DNA from: Schauerella fraxinea
Lineage (GTDB): Bacteria; Pseudomonadota; Gammaproteobacteria; Burkholderiales; Burkholderiaceae_B
Assembly: GCA_030849965.1 (NCBI GenBank)
Contig: JAVDKL010000004.1
Location: 186,001-250,000 of the forward strand
DNA length: 64,000 bases
Reading direction: 5' to 3'
Below, piece by piece: positions 9,035-18,393 of this stretch. How positions within the stretch are numbered: position 1 is the stretch's first letter; each line of letters starts with the position of its first letter. The notes beneath the pieces were generated by a model, which made no database searches, had not been told where the DNA came from, and saw only the letters and a list, made by a program, of their open reading frames with translations. Position numbers and translations under genes: made by a program.

Positions 9035-9999
9035 CGCGATTACAGGTGTCGAATCTATCGGTGCGGTTTCCCACGCGCCACGGCGAAGTCAGCGCGGTAT
9101 CCGATGTCGATCTCGACATCGGTGTGGGCGAAACCGTGGGATTGGTCGGCGAGTCGGGTTGCGGCAAGTCGACGTTGGGTAAGGCCATCATGCGGCTCAT
9201 CCCAGCCTCGGGTGGCACGATCAAGGTCGATGGCCAGGACGTCACCACTCTGGGGCGCCGCGCGTTGGCACCCTTTCGCACCAAGGTGCAAATGGTGTTC
9301 CAGGATCCACAGGGATCGCTCAACCCGCGGCAAACGGTGGGCAAGAGCATTGCGCGACCGCTGCAGGTCGCGGGCCGGTCGCGGCGCGAGATCGAGGCGC
9401 GCGTGAACGACCTCCTCACACAGGTGGGATTGCCGGCGAGCGCCGCGCAGCGCTATCCGCACGAGTTTTCGGGCGGACAGCGCCAACGCATCGGCATTGC
9501 CCGCGCGTTGGCGCTATCGCCCTCGGTCGTGATCTGCGATGAGCCCGTGTCGGCGCTGGATGTGTCCGTGCGGGCGCAGGTGATCAATTTGCTCAAGGAT
9601 ATTCAAGCGCGCTCGGGCGTGTCGTACCTTTTTATCTCACACGATCTTTCGGTGATCGAGCATGTGTCCGATCGGCTGATCGTGATGTATCTCGGTCGGG
9701 TGGTGGAAAGCGGGCCTACTGCCGCGATCTGGCAACGGCCTGCGCATCCTTACACCCGCGCCTTGCTGGCTGCCGCGCCCTTGGCGGATCCGGTGGCGGC
9801 ACGCCACCGCGTGCGCACGGTGCTGAAAGGCGAACTGCCGAGCCCCCACGCACCACCCAGCGGCTGCGCCTTTCATACGCGCTGCCCGCAAGCGCAGCCC
9901 GTGTGTGCACAAACGCGGCCGGCATTGCGTGACCTGCCGGATGCCCGTCGCGTGGCTTGCCACTTCGGGTTTGACGGCGAACCGGTGACCGCACCGTGA
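9031..9999 (+). CDS. ABC transporter ATP-binding protein, DppF/OppF type
   Basis: A 322-residue ATPase with Walker A GESGCGKSTLG, signature FSGGQRQRIGIA and Walker B VVICDEPVSALD. The C-terminal GCAFHTRCP cysteine motif is typical of DppF. It completes the importer that begins at 4539. The acyl-CoA synthetase follows after about 130 nt and may be on the same mRNA. Confidence 0.93.
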   Translation: MTRLQVSNLSVRFPTRHGEVSAVSDVDLDIGVGETVGLVGESGCGKSTLGKAIMRLIPASGGTIKVDGQDVTTLGRRALAPFRTKVQMVFQDPQGSLNPRQTVGKSIARPLQVAGRSRREIEARVNDLLTQVGLPASAAQRYPHEFSGGQRQRIGIARALALSPSVVICDEPVSALDVSVRAQVINLLKDIQARSGVSYLFISHDLSVIEHVSDRLIVMYLGRVVESGPTAAIWQRPAHPYTRALLAAAPLADPVAARHRVRTVLKGELPSPHAPPSGCAFHTRCPQAQPVCAQTRPALRDLPDARRVACHFGFDGEPVTAP

Positions 10000-10126
10000 C
10001 GCCGCCGATTTCGCGTTGCCCCCGGCTGGATCTCCCCGGTCTGGACCCTGCCGATCCAAAGCGCAGCGGGTCGAGTCGCTGCCCGCGTTGCGCCACAAGG
10101 CGCGCCGCCTTGAACCTCTTTCCGTC

Positions 10127-11677
10127 ATGAGTACTGCCATGCCAATCCCCTGGAACAATCTGGGCGATGTGATCGACCGATCGATTGATCCCGCCCGTCC
10201 CGCCATCGTCGACCTGCGCCGGCCCGACCAGCCCGTCACCTACAGCTATGCCGAACTCGATCGCGCAAGCGGTGGGGTGGCCCATTATCTGTCGCAAGCC
10301 GGTTTGCCGGCGGGCGCCCATATCGCCATCGCCGCGCTCAACCGCATCGAGTTCATCGCGGCGTACTTCGGCATCATGCGTGCCGGTTTCGTAGCGGTGC
10401 CGCTCAATATCAAAGCCGGAGCCGAAACGCTCGCGTATGTGATCGCGGATGCGGATATTCAGCTCGCTTTCGTCGATGGCCCGCGCCGCACGGCATTGGC
10501 GGCGCTGGTGCCCATCGTGGATTTTGACGATCAAGGTCCTGCCGGTTTCGCGGCCGTCGCGCCGCCTGCCGCGTTCGCCACGGTGCCGCCGGCGGCCGAT
10601 CAAGTGGCGCAGATGCTCTACACCTCCGGCTCCACCGGGCGGCCCAAAGGGGTGCCGCTTACGCACGCCGGTCAGCTCTGGGCGCTGGCCACCATCTATC
10701 CCCCCGCCGTGCCCGACCGGCAGGATCACTACCTCGTGGCGCAACCGTTCTTTCATATGAACGGCCTGTTCGTGCTCAAGCGCGCGATTGCTGGCGGGGC
10801 GCTGCTCGTGGTGCTGCCCGCGTTTGACGTGGCGCCGTACGCCGATGCCCTGGCGCGATATGGCATCACGCACGTGACGGCCGTTCCGACGATGTTTGCA
10901 CGCTTGGTCAATCGACCTGAGGTGCTCGCAGGCCGCGACTTCAGCGCGTTGCAACGCATTGCGCTGGCGTCCGCACCGATGACGGTGGCGTTGCTCGATC
11001 GGATTCAAGCTGCATTTCCGGCCGCGCAGATCGCCCACGGTTACGGCACCACCGAAGCCGGGCCGGCGGTGTTTGGCCCCCATCCCGACGGCGTGCCCAC
11101 GCCCAAGCTGGGGCTGGGGTATCCGCTGGGCAATGCAGAGGTCAGACTGACAGGCGGCGCCACCCCCGACGACGGCATTTTGCAAATGCGCAATCCTGCA
11201 GTGATGCACGGCTATCACGGACTCCCCGAGAAGAACGCCAAAGTACTGGCCGACGGCTGGTACGACAGCGGCGACGTGATGCGGCGCGATGCCGAGGGCT
11301 TCTACTACTTCGTGGGGCGGGCCGACGATATGTTTGTGTGCTCAGGCGAAAACATCTATCCCGGCGAAGTCGAAAAATTGATCGAAACGCATCCCGATGT
11401 GCGCCAGGCATGCGTGGTGCCGTTGCCCGACGAAGAGCGCAGCCAGATGCCGGTCGCGTTTGTGGTGGCACGCGAAGGCAGTGCGCTTACCGCCGAGGCG
11501 GTCAAACATCATGCGTTGGCTAACGGGCCTGGGTATCAGCATCCCCGGCGCGTGGCGCTCGTGGCGGAGTTGCCGTGGGCCGGCACGAACAAGGTCGATC
11601 GCCATGCGTTGCTGCAACGCGCGCGTGATCTGGAAGCGCGTGGCGAGTGGCAGACGCATGCCACCGTGCGCGGCTAG
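10127..11677 (+). CDS. AMP-dependent acyl-CoA synthetase / ligase
   Basis: A 516-residue ANL-superfamily enzyme that would activate a carboxylic acid to its CoA thioester via an acyl-adenylate. Visible motifs: the phosphate loop YTSGSTGRPKGVP, the adenine-site YGTTEAGP, the hinge region DGWYDSGDV, and the catalytic lysine context TNKVDR near the C-terminus. I chose ATG 10127; an ATG four codons later is equally possible, and an upstream extension to 10016 looks non-coding. It lies downstream of the importer and upstream of an SDR, so the imported compound or a breakdown product may be an acid that this enzyme loads on CoA. Confidence 0.9.
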   Translation: MSTAMPIPWNNLGDVIDRSIDPARPAIVDLRRPDQPVTYSYAELDRASGGVAHYLSQAGLPAGAHIAIAALNRIEFIAAYFGIMRAGFVAVPLNIKAGAETLAYVIADADIQLAFVDGPRRTALAALVPIVDFDDQGPAGFAAVAPPAAFATVPPAADQVAQMLYTSGSTGRPKGVPLTHAGQLWALATIYPPAVPDRQDHYLVAQPFFHMNGLFVLKRAIAGGALLVVLPAFDVAPYADALARYGITHVTAVPTMFARLVNRPEVLAGRDFSALQRIALASAPMTVALLDRIQAAFPAAQIAHGYGTTEAGPAVFGPHPDGVPTPKLGLGYPLGNAEVRLTGGATPDDGILQMRNPAVMHGYHGLPEKNAKVLADGWYDSGDVMRRDAEGFYYFVGRADDMFVCSGENIYPGEVEKLIETHPDVRQACVVPLPDEERSQMPVAFVVAREGSALTAEAVKHHALANGPGYQHPRRVALVAELPWAGTNKVDRHALLQRARDLEARGEWQTHATVRG

Positions 11678-11708
11678 TCCACACGCAATCATGGTCAAAG
11701 GAAATGAG

Positions 11709-12509
11709 ATGAGCTTGTCGCACGACGCCGATCGATCGCCCGCGCAAGGCGCCGATCTTGCAGGAAAAATCGCCTTGGTCACGGGCGCCAGCCGAGGCAT
11801 CGGCCGCGCTATTGCGCGCCAGTTGGCCGCGCGAGGCGCCATCCTGGCGGTGCACTACAACCAGGCGCAGGCCGACGCCGATCGCCTGGTGGATGAGATC
11901 GCGGGTTCTGGCGGTGACGCTTTTGCACTGGCTGCCGATCTCTCGCAAGCCGCGGGTGCCGAGCAGTTGGCGAGCGCCTTGGGCAATACGCTGCAGACGC
12001 GCTACGGCAGCGATGCGTTCGATATCCTGGTCAACAACGCGGGTGTGGGCTTGCGCGCGCGCATCGGCGATGTGAAGGTGGCGGACTTCGATCGCGTCTT
12101 TCAAGTCAACTTCAAAACGCCGTTTTTCCTTATCCAGCACCTGCTGCCGAGGCTTCGCGATGGCGGTCGCATCATCAACGTGTCGTCGATCGGCACACGG
12201 TCCGCTTATCCCGAGATGAGCGTGTATGCGCCAAGCAAGGCGGCATTGGAGTCGCTCACACTATTGCTGGCGGCGGAGTTGGGTGCGCGCGGCATTACGG
12301 TAAACGCCGTGCTGCCCGGCGCGACTGCTACGGATCTCAACGCGCGCGCCCGCGATCCGGAGATGGCCCACGCGATTGCGGCAACGGTGGCGTTGGGGCG
12401 GGTGGGCCAGCCTGACGACATCGCCGGCATCGTGGCCTTCCTGGCGGGGGACGGTGGGCGATGGGTGACGGGCCAGCGCATCGATGCCAGTGGCGGGCAG
12501 CGGCTGTAA
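11709..12509 (+). CDS. SDR-family oxidoreductase (3-oxoacyl-ACP reductase-like)
   Basis: A 266-residue short-chain dehydrogenase. The cofactor motif is TGASRGIGRAIA, followed by NNAG, the catalytic Ser in INVSSIG and the YxxxK pair in YAPSKAALE, all at normal spacing. The start is ATG 11709, with AAAGGAAA just upstream at 11697-11704; a shorter ATG-containing leader from 11691 would be a seven-residue extension. It is last in the rightward series and converges on the third binding protein. It probably oxidises or reduces a hydroxy/keto intermediate of the pathway. Confidence 0.88.
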   Translation: MSLSHDADRSPAQGADLAGKIALVTGASRGIGRAIARQLAARGAILAVHYNQAQADADRLVDEIAGSGGDAFALAADLSQAAGAEQLASALGNTLQTRYGSDAFDILVNNAGVGLRARIGDVKVADFDRVFQVNFKTPFFLIQHLLPRLRDGGRIINVSSIGTRSAYPEMSVYAPSKAALESLTLLLAAELGARGITVNAVLPGATATDLNARARDPEMAHAIAATVALGRVGQPDDIAGIVAFLAGDGGRWVTGQRIDASGGQRL

Positions 12510-12623
12510 AGGCCGCTGATGCCGCTGATACCGGAAATACCACTAGTACGGCTCTACCGGTAATACCGCAAATACCGCCAAGGTCGCGAACGCCGGTCAC
12601 CGCACCGGCGCTCGTGCCGCGCT

Positions 12624-14216
12624 TTACTTCACCGCATCCACATACACATCGGCGAGATTCGACTCCACGCCGTCGGCCGTGAGCGAGTGATCGTGCACCC
12701 GTTGATGCGCGATGGTAATGAATTCGGGTTGATAGAGATTCAGGTCGGGAATGTCGCGCGCCACGATTTCCTGAAATTCCTTGAAGAGCGCCACGCGCTT
12801 AACCGGATCGTTCTCGATCGCTGCCGACTCCAGCAATTCATCCACCCGTGGGTTGTTGTAGTGCGTGCCATTCGAGAACGGCACACCCTTGATGTAGTTC
12901 TTTGACCAATACAGGCGCTGCACGCCCACCGTGGGATCGAAAAGGTTGCTGGCGCCATTGGTGGTGAACGCAAAGTCGCGATCGGTGTAGACGCGCTTGA
13001 TGAAGGAGGACGGATCCTGCGCGCGCACGGTGACGGCGATGCCCACGCGGGCCAGTGCAGTGCGGATGTAGTCGGCCAGACGTTCGCCATCGCTGCCGAT
13101 GGGATTGAAGTCCAAGGGAATGCGGAAGCGCACGTTGTCGGCCCCGCGCGGGTAGCCGGCTTCGTCCAGCAAGGCGTTGGCACGCTTGATATCGAACGGA
13201 TAGGGCGTGACGGCGGGATCGTGATAATCCTTTAAGCCCGGGGCGATCGGCGAATAGCTCACGCGCCCGACGCCGTAGTTCACGACCTTCAGGATGATGT
13301 TGCGATCGAGCGCGTGGGCCACCGCCTGACGCACCTTGTCTTGCTTGAAGAAATCGTTGTCGAGGTTGAACTCCAGTCGCGTCACGTTGTACGAATAGCT
13401 GTTGCCGAGCGTCTCGAAGCGCAGCGTGGGCACCTTTTTCAGGCGCGGCAATTCAGCCAGCGGCACCGGGGTGCGATAGCCCAGATCCACACTGCCGGTT
13501 TCAAACGCAATGGCCGCGGCGGCCGGGTCGCTCACCACGCGCACGATCAAGCGGTCGATATACGGTTTGCCGCTGTCCCAATAATCGGGGTTGCGGTCGT
13601 ACGCGATATGACTGCCTCGCACCCATTCCTTGAAAATGAACGGCCCGGTACCCACGGGCGCTGCGGTGCGCGGATTGCTCATCGGGTCGGTGCCGTCATA
13701 CAGATGCTTGGGGATGATCGGCGTTTCGGTGGCGACGAACGCGCGGATCAAGTACGGCGCGGGCTTGGCCAAACGCAACACCACCGTGTGATCGTCAGGG
13801 GTGTCGATGGTGGTGACATTGGCAAACGTGTTGCGGCCGCGCGGGTGAATTTTCTTCAGCACGCCGATCGAGTACGCCACATCGGCGGCGGTGAAGGGTT
13901 TGCCGTCGTGCCATTTCACACCTTGGCGCAGATAAAACGTGTACGTCTTGCCGTCCGGTGCAACGTCCCACCGGGTGGCCAGTTGCGGCTGCGGATTGAG
14001 GTCGTAGTCATACTTGAGCAACCCCTCGGTGACCTTGGCGCTCACACTTAAAATGGGCGTGGCCACGTTGCCCACGGTCACCAACGCGGTGGGTTCGGAA
14101 GGCAGCAGCAGTGTGAGCGTGCCGCCGCGCGTGGGTGCGGCATGGGCAAAGGGCGTGGCGGCGAGGAGGGCGCTGGCCAAGGCGGTCAGTAGAAAGGAAC
14201 GGCGGGCGATCTTCAT
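12624..14216 (-). CDS. ABC transporter substrate-binding protein, peptide family (third copy)
   Basis: A 530-residue SBP-family-5 protein with signal peptide MKIARRSFLLTALASALLA ending at a HAAP-type site; the RRSFL core resembles a Tat signal. Motifs match the binding protein at 188-1789 almost block for block (WHDGKPFTAADV, KKIHPRGRNTFANV, APVGTGPFIFKEWVRGSH), so they are close paralogues. It is the last gene of a leftward set hyuA-hyuB-SBP, 105 nt after hyuB. It has no permeases of its own and may share the importer at 6195-9999. Confidence 0.9.
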   Translation of the reverse strand: MKIARRSFLLTALASALLAATPFAHAAPTRGGTLTLLLPSEPTALVTVGNVATPILSVSAKVTEGLLKYDYDLNPQPQLATRWDVAPDGKTYTFYLRQGVKWHDGKPFTAADVAYSIGVLKKIHPRGRNTFANVTTIDTPDDHTVVLRLAKPAPYLIRAFVATETPIIPKHLYDGTDPMSNPRTAAPVGTGPFIFKEWVRGSHIAYDRNPDYWDSGKPYIDRLIVRVVSDPAAAAIAFETGSVDLGYRTPVPLAELPRLKKVPTLRFETLGNSYSYNVTRLEFNLDNDFFKQDKVRQAVAHALDRNIILKVVNYGVGRVSYSPIAPGLKDYHDPAVTPYPFDIKRANALLDEAGYPRGADNVRFRIPLDFNPIGSDGERLADYIRTALARVGIAVTVRAQDPSSFIKRVYTDRDFAFTTNGASNLFDPTVGVQRLYWSKNYIKGVPFSNGTHYNNPRVDELLESAAIENDPVKRVALFKEFQEIVARDIPDLNLYQPEFITIAHQRVHDHSLTADGVESNLADVYVDAVK

Positions 14217-14320
14217 GGGTGCGGCAGAGTGTCTTGAGAATGGAGGAATGCCCGCGAAGGGCGGCAAAGCGGGCAACGCTGGAACGATGTCGCTTCAGGA
14301 TTCAAGGCGTTCGTTCACGT

Positions 14321-16018
14321 TCAAGCGCCTTTGGGCCGATACAGCGCCTGGCCCGCTTGTGGCGTGATCAGTTCATGTTGCAGATCGCGGTCGATCTGCG
14401 CGGCGGCGCGTTGAGTGGGATCGCCCAGGCCGCCGCCGCCCGGCGTATCCACGATCAAGCGGGCGCCCGCTGGGATCAGTTGCCGGCCTTTGGCGCGCAG
14501 CGGGCGACCGTTGCTCAAGCGCAGCCGACCGCCGGCGCCGGGCAAACCGCCCAAGGCGCCGCGCGCGGGATTGACGACCCGGTCGAAGGCGGCGGCGATG
14601 ATCATCGCGGTATCGGGATCGGCATGCCGCACCACGATGGTCTGACCCAGGCCGCCGCGATCCTTGCCGGCGCCACCCGAATCGGTACGAAATTCCTTCT
14701 GCTCGAATACCAGGGGCGACGACGTTTCGAGGATTTCAAGCGACACGTTGCGCACGCCGCTGGGGTATGACGTGACTGACAAGCCATCCTTGCCGGGACG
14801 CGCACCGGTGCCACCGGTGGAGAAGCTCACGGCGTTGAAGCGCTTGCCGCGCAGCAATTGTGCGGTTTCGTCCAGCGTGCTGCCGGCGAGCGGCTCGCCA
14901 CCCACCAGATGGAGGTTCCAGAGTGACGAGGCGCCCTCGGCCGGCACGCGGTCGGGACGCGCCTGGCGCAAAGCGCCGAACACCGCATCGGGCAGCAACT
15001 GGCCGATGATGTGGCGCGCCGTGACGGCTGCCGGATATTGCGCGTTGACGATGCTGCCTTCGGGGGCACGCACCTCGATCACCGCCAGCGATCCGGCGTT
15101 GTTGGGCACGTCGGCGCCGATCAGGCAGCGGATACCGAACGAGGTATAGGCGTCGGTATAGGCTTTGACCACGTTGATGCCGCGCGACACGCTGGGCGAA
15201 CTGCCGGCGAAGTCCACAAGGATGCGATGTGCCTCGATGGTGACAGCAACCTGGATGTCGATCGGTGCGTCATAGCCGTCGATCGTGAGGTGGTTGTGCC
15301 ACGTGCCTTGGGGCCAGTCTTCAATCGCGTTGTGCATCGCGCGCTCGGAGTGGGCCACGATATAGCCACCGAGTTGCTCGAGATCGTGCAGTTTGAATTC
15401 GGTCAGCAGCGTCTTCAACCGCCGGCCGCCGATTTCATTGCAGGCCACCAGGGCATACAAGTCGCCTTCCACCTGCTCGGGTTCGCGCACGTTGGCGCGG
15501 ATGATGTTCAGCACGCCCGCATCGACCGCGCCTTGCGAGAAAAACTTCAAGATCGGCAGAAAGAGACCTTCGTGGTAGATCTCGAGGCCGTCGGCGCTGC
15601 TGCCGATGCCGCCGATATCGATCACGTGCAGCGTCGATGCAAACAGCGCCACCAGTTTGTCGTGATGAAAAACCGGCGTCACCATGGTCATATCGAACAG
15701 ATGGCCCGTGCCTTTCCATGGATCGTTGGTGAGCAGCACGTCGCCATCGCGCAGATCGGCGATGGGAAAAACGTTGAGGAAATGTTTTACCGATTCGGCC
15801 ATTGCATTGACATGGCCCGGGGTACCGGTGACTGCCTGCGCGATCATGCGGCCGTCGGGCAGAAACACGCCGGCGGACAAGTCGCCCGCTTCACGCGTGG
15901 CGGTGCCGAAAGCCGAGCGAATCAGCACTTGCGCCTGCTCTTCGACCACCGACAGCAATCTATTCCAGGCAAGCTGAAAGCCGATGCGTTGTTGCGGGGT
16001 GTAGTGGATATCGCTCAT
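14321..16018 (-). CDS. Hydantoinase B / oxoprolinase family protein
   Basis: A 565-residue HyuB subunit. Family landmarks are TNDPWKGTGHLFDMT, HVIDIGG and the C-terminal PGGGGLGDP. Together with HyuA such enzymes use ATP to hydrolyse cyclic amides (N-methylhydantoin, 5-oxoproline), and relatives carboxylate ketones. Its ATG overlaps the hyuA stop (ATGA), so the subunits are co-translated. The presence of a periplasmic binding protein immediately downstream suggests the substrate is imported. Confidence 0.9.
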   Translation of the reverse strand: MSDIHYTPQQRIGFQLAWNRLLSVVEEQAQVLIRSAFGTATREAGDLSAGVFLPDGRMIAQAVTGTPGHVNAMAESVKHFLNVFPIADLRDGDVLLTNDPWKGTGHLFDMTMVTPVFHHDKLVALFASTLHVIDIGGIGSSADGLEIYHEGLFLPILKFFSQGAVDAGVLNIIRANVREPEQVEGDLYALVACNEIGGRRLKTLLTEFKLHDLEQLGGYIVAHSERAMHNAIEDWPQGTWHNHLTIDGYDAPIDIQVAVTIEAHRILVDFAGSSPSVSRGINVVKAYTDAYTSFGIRCLIGADVPNNAGSLAVIEVRAPEGSIVNAQYPAAVTARHIIGQLLPDAVFGALRQARPDRVPAEGASSLWNLHLVGGEPLAGSTLDETAQLLRGKRFNAVSFSTGGTGARPGKDGLSVTSYPSGVRNVSLEILETSSPLVFEQKEFRTDSGGAGKDRGGLGQTIVVRHADPDTAMIIAAAFDRVVNPARGALGGLPGAGGRLRLSNGRPLRAKGRQLIPAGARLIVDTPGGGGLGDPTQRAAAQIDRDLQHELITPQAGQALYRPKGA

Positions 16019-18222
16019 CGCGTGATGTCCTCGATCGGGGCGCTTTGACGGTCGGATTCGGTGATGGTGGGTTCAAGGATCGGCGTGTCGTCTCGTTTGG
16101 CGCGCTGCGCCAAGGGATGCGTGAGATCGTTCAGCACCAGCGATCCCAGGCGCGTGCGCCATACATCGAAATCTTGCGGCACGAAGGTCGTCGTTTCGTC
16201 TTCGACGATCAATGCCGGGCCCGTCACGCGTTGCCCGGTTTCGAGCGCGTCGCGTTCGTAGTAGGGCACGCCCAGCCAACGGTTGAGATGGAAGTCGAAC
16301 ACCTGTCGCGTGCCGGCGGGCACGGCCGTGTCGCCCTTTACGGCGTCGACGCTGTCTTGCTCATTGGCGCGTCGGTCACCGGCTTGCACGGCCACCGACC
16401 ACGTTACGGTTTCGGGGGCGACATGCGGCAGGCTGCGGCCGTAGATCTCGGCGTAGCGTTGCGCAAAGTGCGCGGCCAGCGTGTGGGCCGCGGCAGCATC
16501 GAAAGTGCCATGGGGCAGATCGATGGGGATCTCATGACCCTGGCCCGCATAGCGCATGTACACCACCCGCTTATGCGTGAGGGCTGCGCCCGGTGCCGCG
16601 CGGCGAACCACGGCATCCACGTTGGCGGTCAAATGATCGAGCACCTCCTGGACGGCACGGTGATCGATCGTGGCCAGGCGTTGATGAAAGCTGCGCACGG
16701 CTTGATAAGCAATGGGTGCCCACAAAAAGCCCACGGCCGACCCCACCCCTGCGGAGGCCGGCACCACCACGCGCGCGATGCCCAATTTGCGCGCGAGTTG
16801 CGCCGCATGCAAGGGCGCGGCGCCGCCGAACGCGATCAGCGTATGGTCTTCGGCCGCCTTGCCCAATTCCGACGCGTGCACGCGGGCGGCGTTAGCCATG
16901 TTTTCAGTCACGATATCGATGATGGCGTGCGCGGCTTCGGTGGGGGCCAATCCTGCATCCAGGGCCAGTTGCCCGGCAATGGCGGCGCGCGCCAGATCGG
17001 GCTGCAACGCTACCTTGCCGACTGCAAAGCGATCGGGCGCGATCGTGCCGATCACGGCGTGGGCGTCGGTCACCGTGGGCAGGCGGCCGCCCGCGCCATA
17101 CGCGGCCGGGCCGGGCGATGAGCCGGCGCTGTCGGGGCCCACCTGTATCACGCCAAGGTGATTGGTGCGCGCGATCGAGCCGCCGCCGGCACCGATCTCC
17201 ACCATCTCGATCACCGGGATACGGATGGGTAAGCCCGATCCTTTCAGATGCCGATGTACACGGCCGAATTCGAAGCTGCGGCTGATCTGCGGCTCGTAGT
17301 CGTCGATGTAGCAGATCTTGGCGGTCGTGCCGCCCATGTCGAACGATAGCGCGCGCGGTGCGCCGATCTGCTCGGCGATGTGGCGCGCCAGAATCGCGCC
17401 GCCGGCGGGGCCCGATTCCACGAGGCGAACCGGCTCGTCGATACCGGTCTGGATGGTGGCGATCGCGCCGCCCGATGTCATCAGAAACGGCTCCTGACGC
17501 AGGCCCCGCGCGCTCGCCGCTTGCGCCAGGCGGCGCAGATAGCCCGACACTTGCGGCTGCACATAGGCGTTGGCGCTCACGGTGGAGAGCCGTGGATATT
17601 CGCGAATCTCCGCACTCACGTCGGATGAGAGCGACACCCACAACGCGGGCGCGTGTTGGTTGAGGAGTTCACGTACGCGGCGCTCGTGCTGGGGATGGGC
17701 GTAGCTGTGCAGAAAGCAGACCGCGACGCTTTCGATGCCCGCTTCGGTAAGGGTGGTGGCCAACGCGATCACTTGTGCCTCATCCAGCGCAGTCAGTACC
17801 TGGCCGTATGCGTCGACGCGCTCGGTGATGCCGTAGCGCCAATGGCGCGGCACCAGCGGTTGGGGCTTGTTGAGAAAAATGTCGTATTGCGCGAAGCGGT
17901 CTTCCAGACCGATCTCCAGCAGGTCACGAAAGCCTGCTGTGGTGAGCAGCGCCGTCCTGGCGCCTTTACGCTCGATCAGCGCATTGGTGGCCAGCGTAGT
18001 GCCCAGGATGAGCAGATCGACTTGGGGCCACGCGAACGCCGCCTTGGTGAGCAGCTCCTCGATACCTTGGAGCACCGCGTGTTCAGGCGCATCGGGCGTG
18101 GTGAGAAGTTTGGCCGACCAGCGGCGCGCGCCGGCTTCGAGCACAATGTCGGTGAACGTACCGCCGACATCGACGGCAACGCGCACGGGCGTTTGGGAGG
18201 AGGGTGCTGACGTATCGGGCAT
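16015..18222 (-). CDS. Hydantoinase A / oxoprolinase family protein
   Basis: A 735-residue HyuA subunit of the acetate/hydantoinase ATPase fold. The N-terminal VDVGGTFTDIVLE and the internal SFDMGGTTAKICYI are the two nucleotide-phosphate loops of the family; GGSIA and GPAAYG segments are also present. It starts the leftward operon and is divergent from the branched-chain-type binding protein at 18394, leaving 171 nt for two promoters. The exact substrate (hydantoin, oxoproline, acetone or another amide) cannot be distinguished by eye. Confidence 0.9.
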   Translation of the reverse strand: MPDTSAPSSQTPVRVAVDVGGTFTDIVLEAGARRWSAKLLTTPDAPEHAVLQGIEELLTKAAFAWPQVDLLILGTTLATNALIERKGARTALLTTAGFRDLLEIGLEDRFAQYDIFLNKPQPLVPRHWRYGITERVDAYGQVLTALDEAQVIALATTLTEAGIESVAVCFLHSYAHPQHERRVRELLNQHAPALWVSLSSDVSAEIREYPRLSTVSANAYVQPQVSGYLRRLAQAASARGLRQEPFLMTSGGAIATIQTGIDEPVRLVESGPAGGAILARHIAEQIGAPRALSFDMGGTTAKICYIDDYEPQISRSFEFGRVHRHLKGSGLPIRIPVIEMVEIGAGGGSIARTNHLGVIQVGPDSAGSSPGPAAYGAGGRLPTVTDAHAVIGTIAPDRFAVGKVALQPDLARAAIAGQLALDAGLAPTEAAHAIIDIVTENMANAARVHASELGKAAEDHTLIAFGGAAPLHAAQLARKLGIARVVVPASAGVGSAVGFLWAPIAYQAVRSFHQRLATIDHRAVQEVLDHLTANVDAVVRRAAPGAALTHKRVVYMRYAGQGHEIPIDLPHGTFDAAAAHTLAAHFAQRYAEIYGRSLPHVAPETVTWSVAVQAGDRRANEQDSVDAVKGDTAVPAGTRQVFDFHLNRWLGVPYYERDALETGQRVTGPALIVEDETTTFVPQDFDVWRTRLGSLVLNDLTHPLAQRAKRDDTPILEPTITESDRQSAPIEDITR

Positions 18223-18393
18223 CGGGTGCGAGTAGAAGAAGTCATGAGCGGCGGAGCGCCAGCCAAGCCGATAATCCTAACGACCCCAACCTTCAGCGCG
18301 AACGACATTCTCGGTATTTGGATATGTGGGCCGTGCGCCGATTCAGGCAAAATGCGAACTGTCTCCTTATCATCCTTTGCCGTCGAGGTTTTC

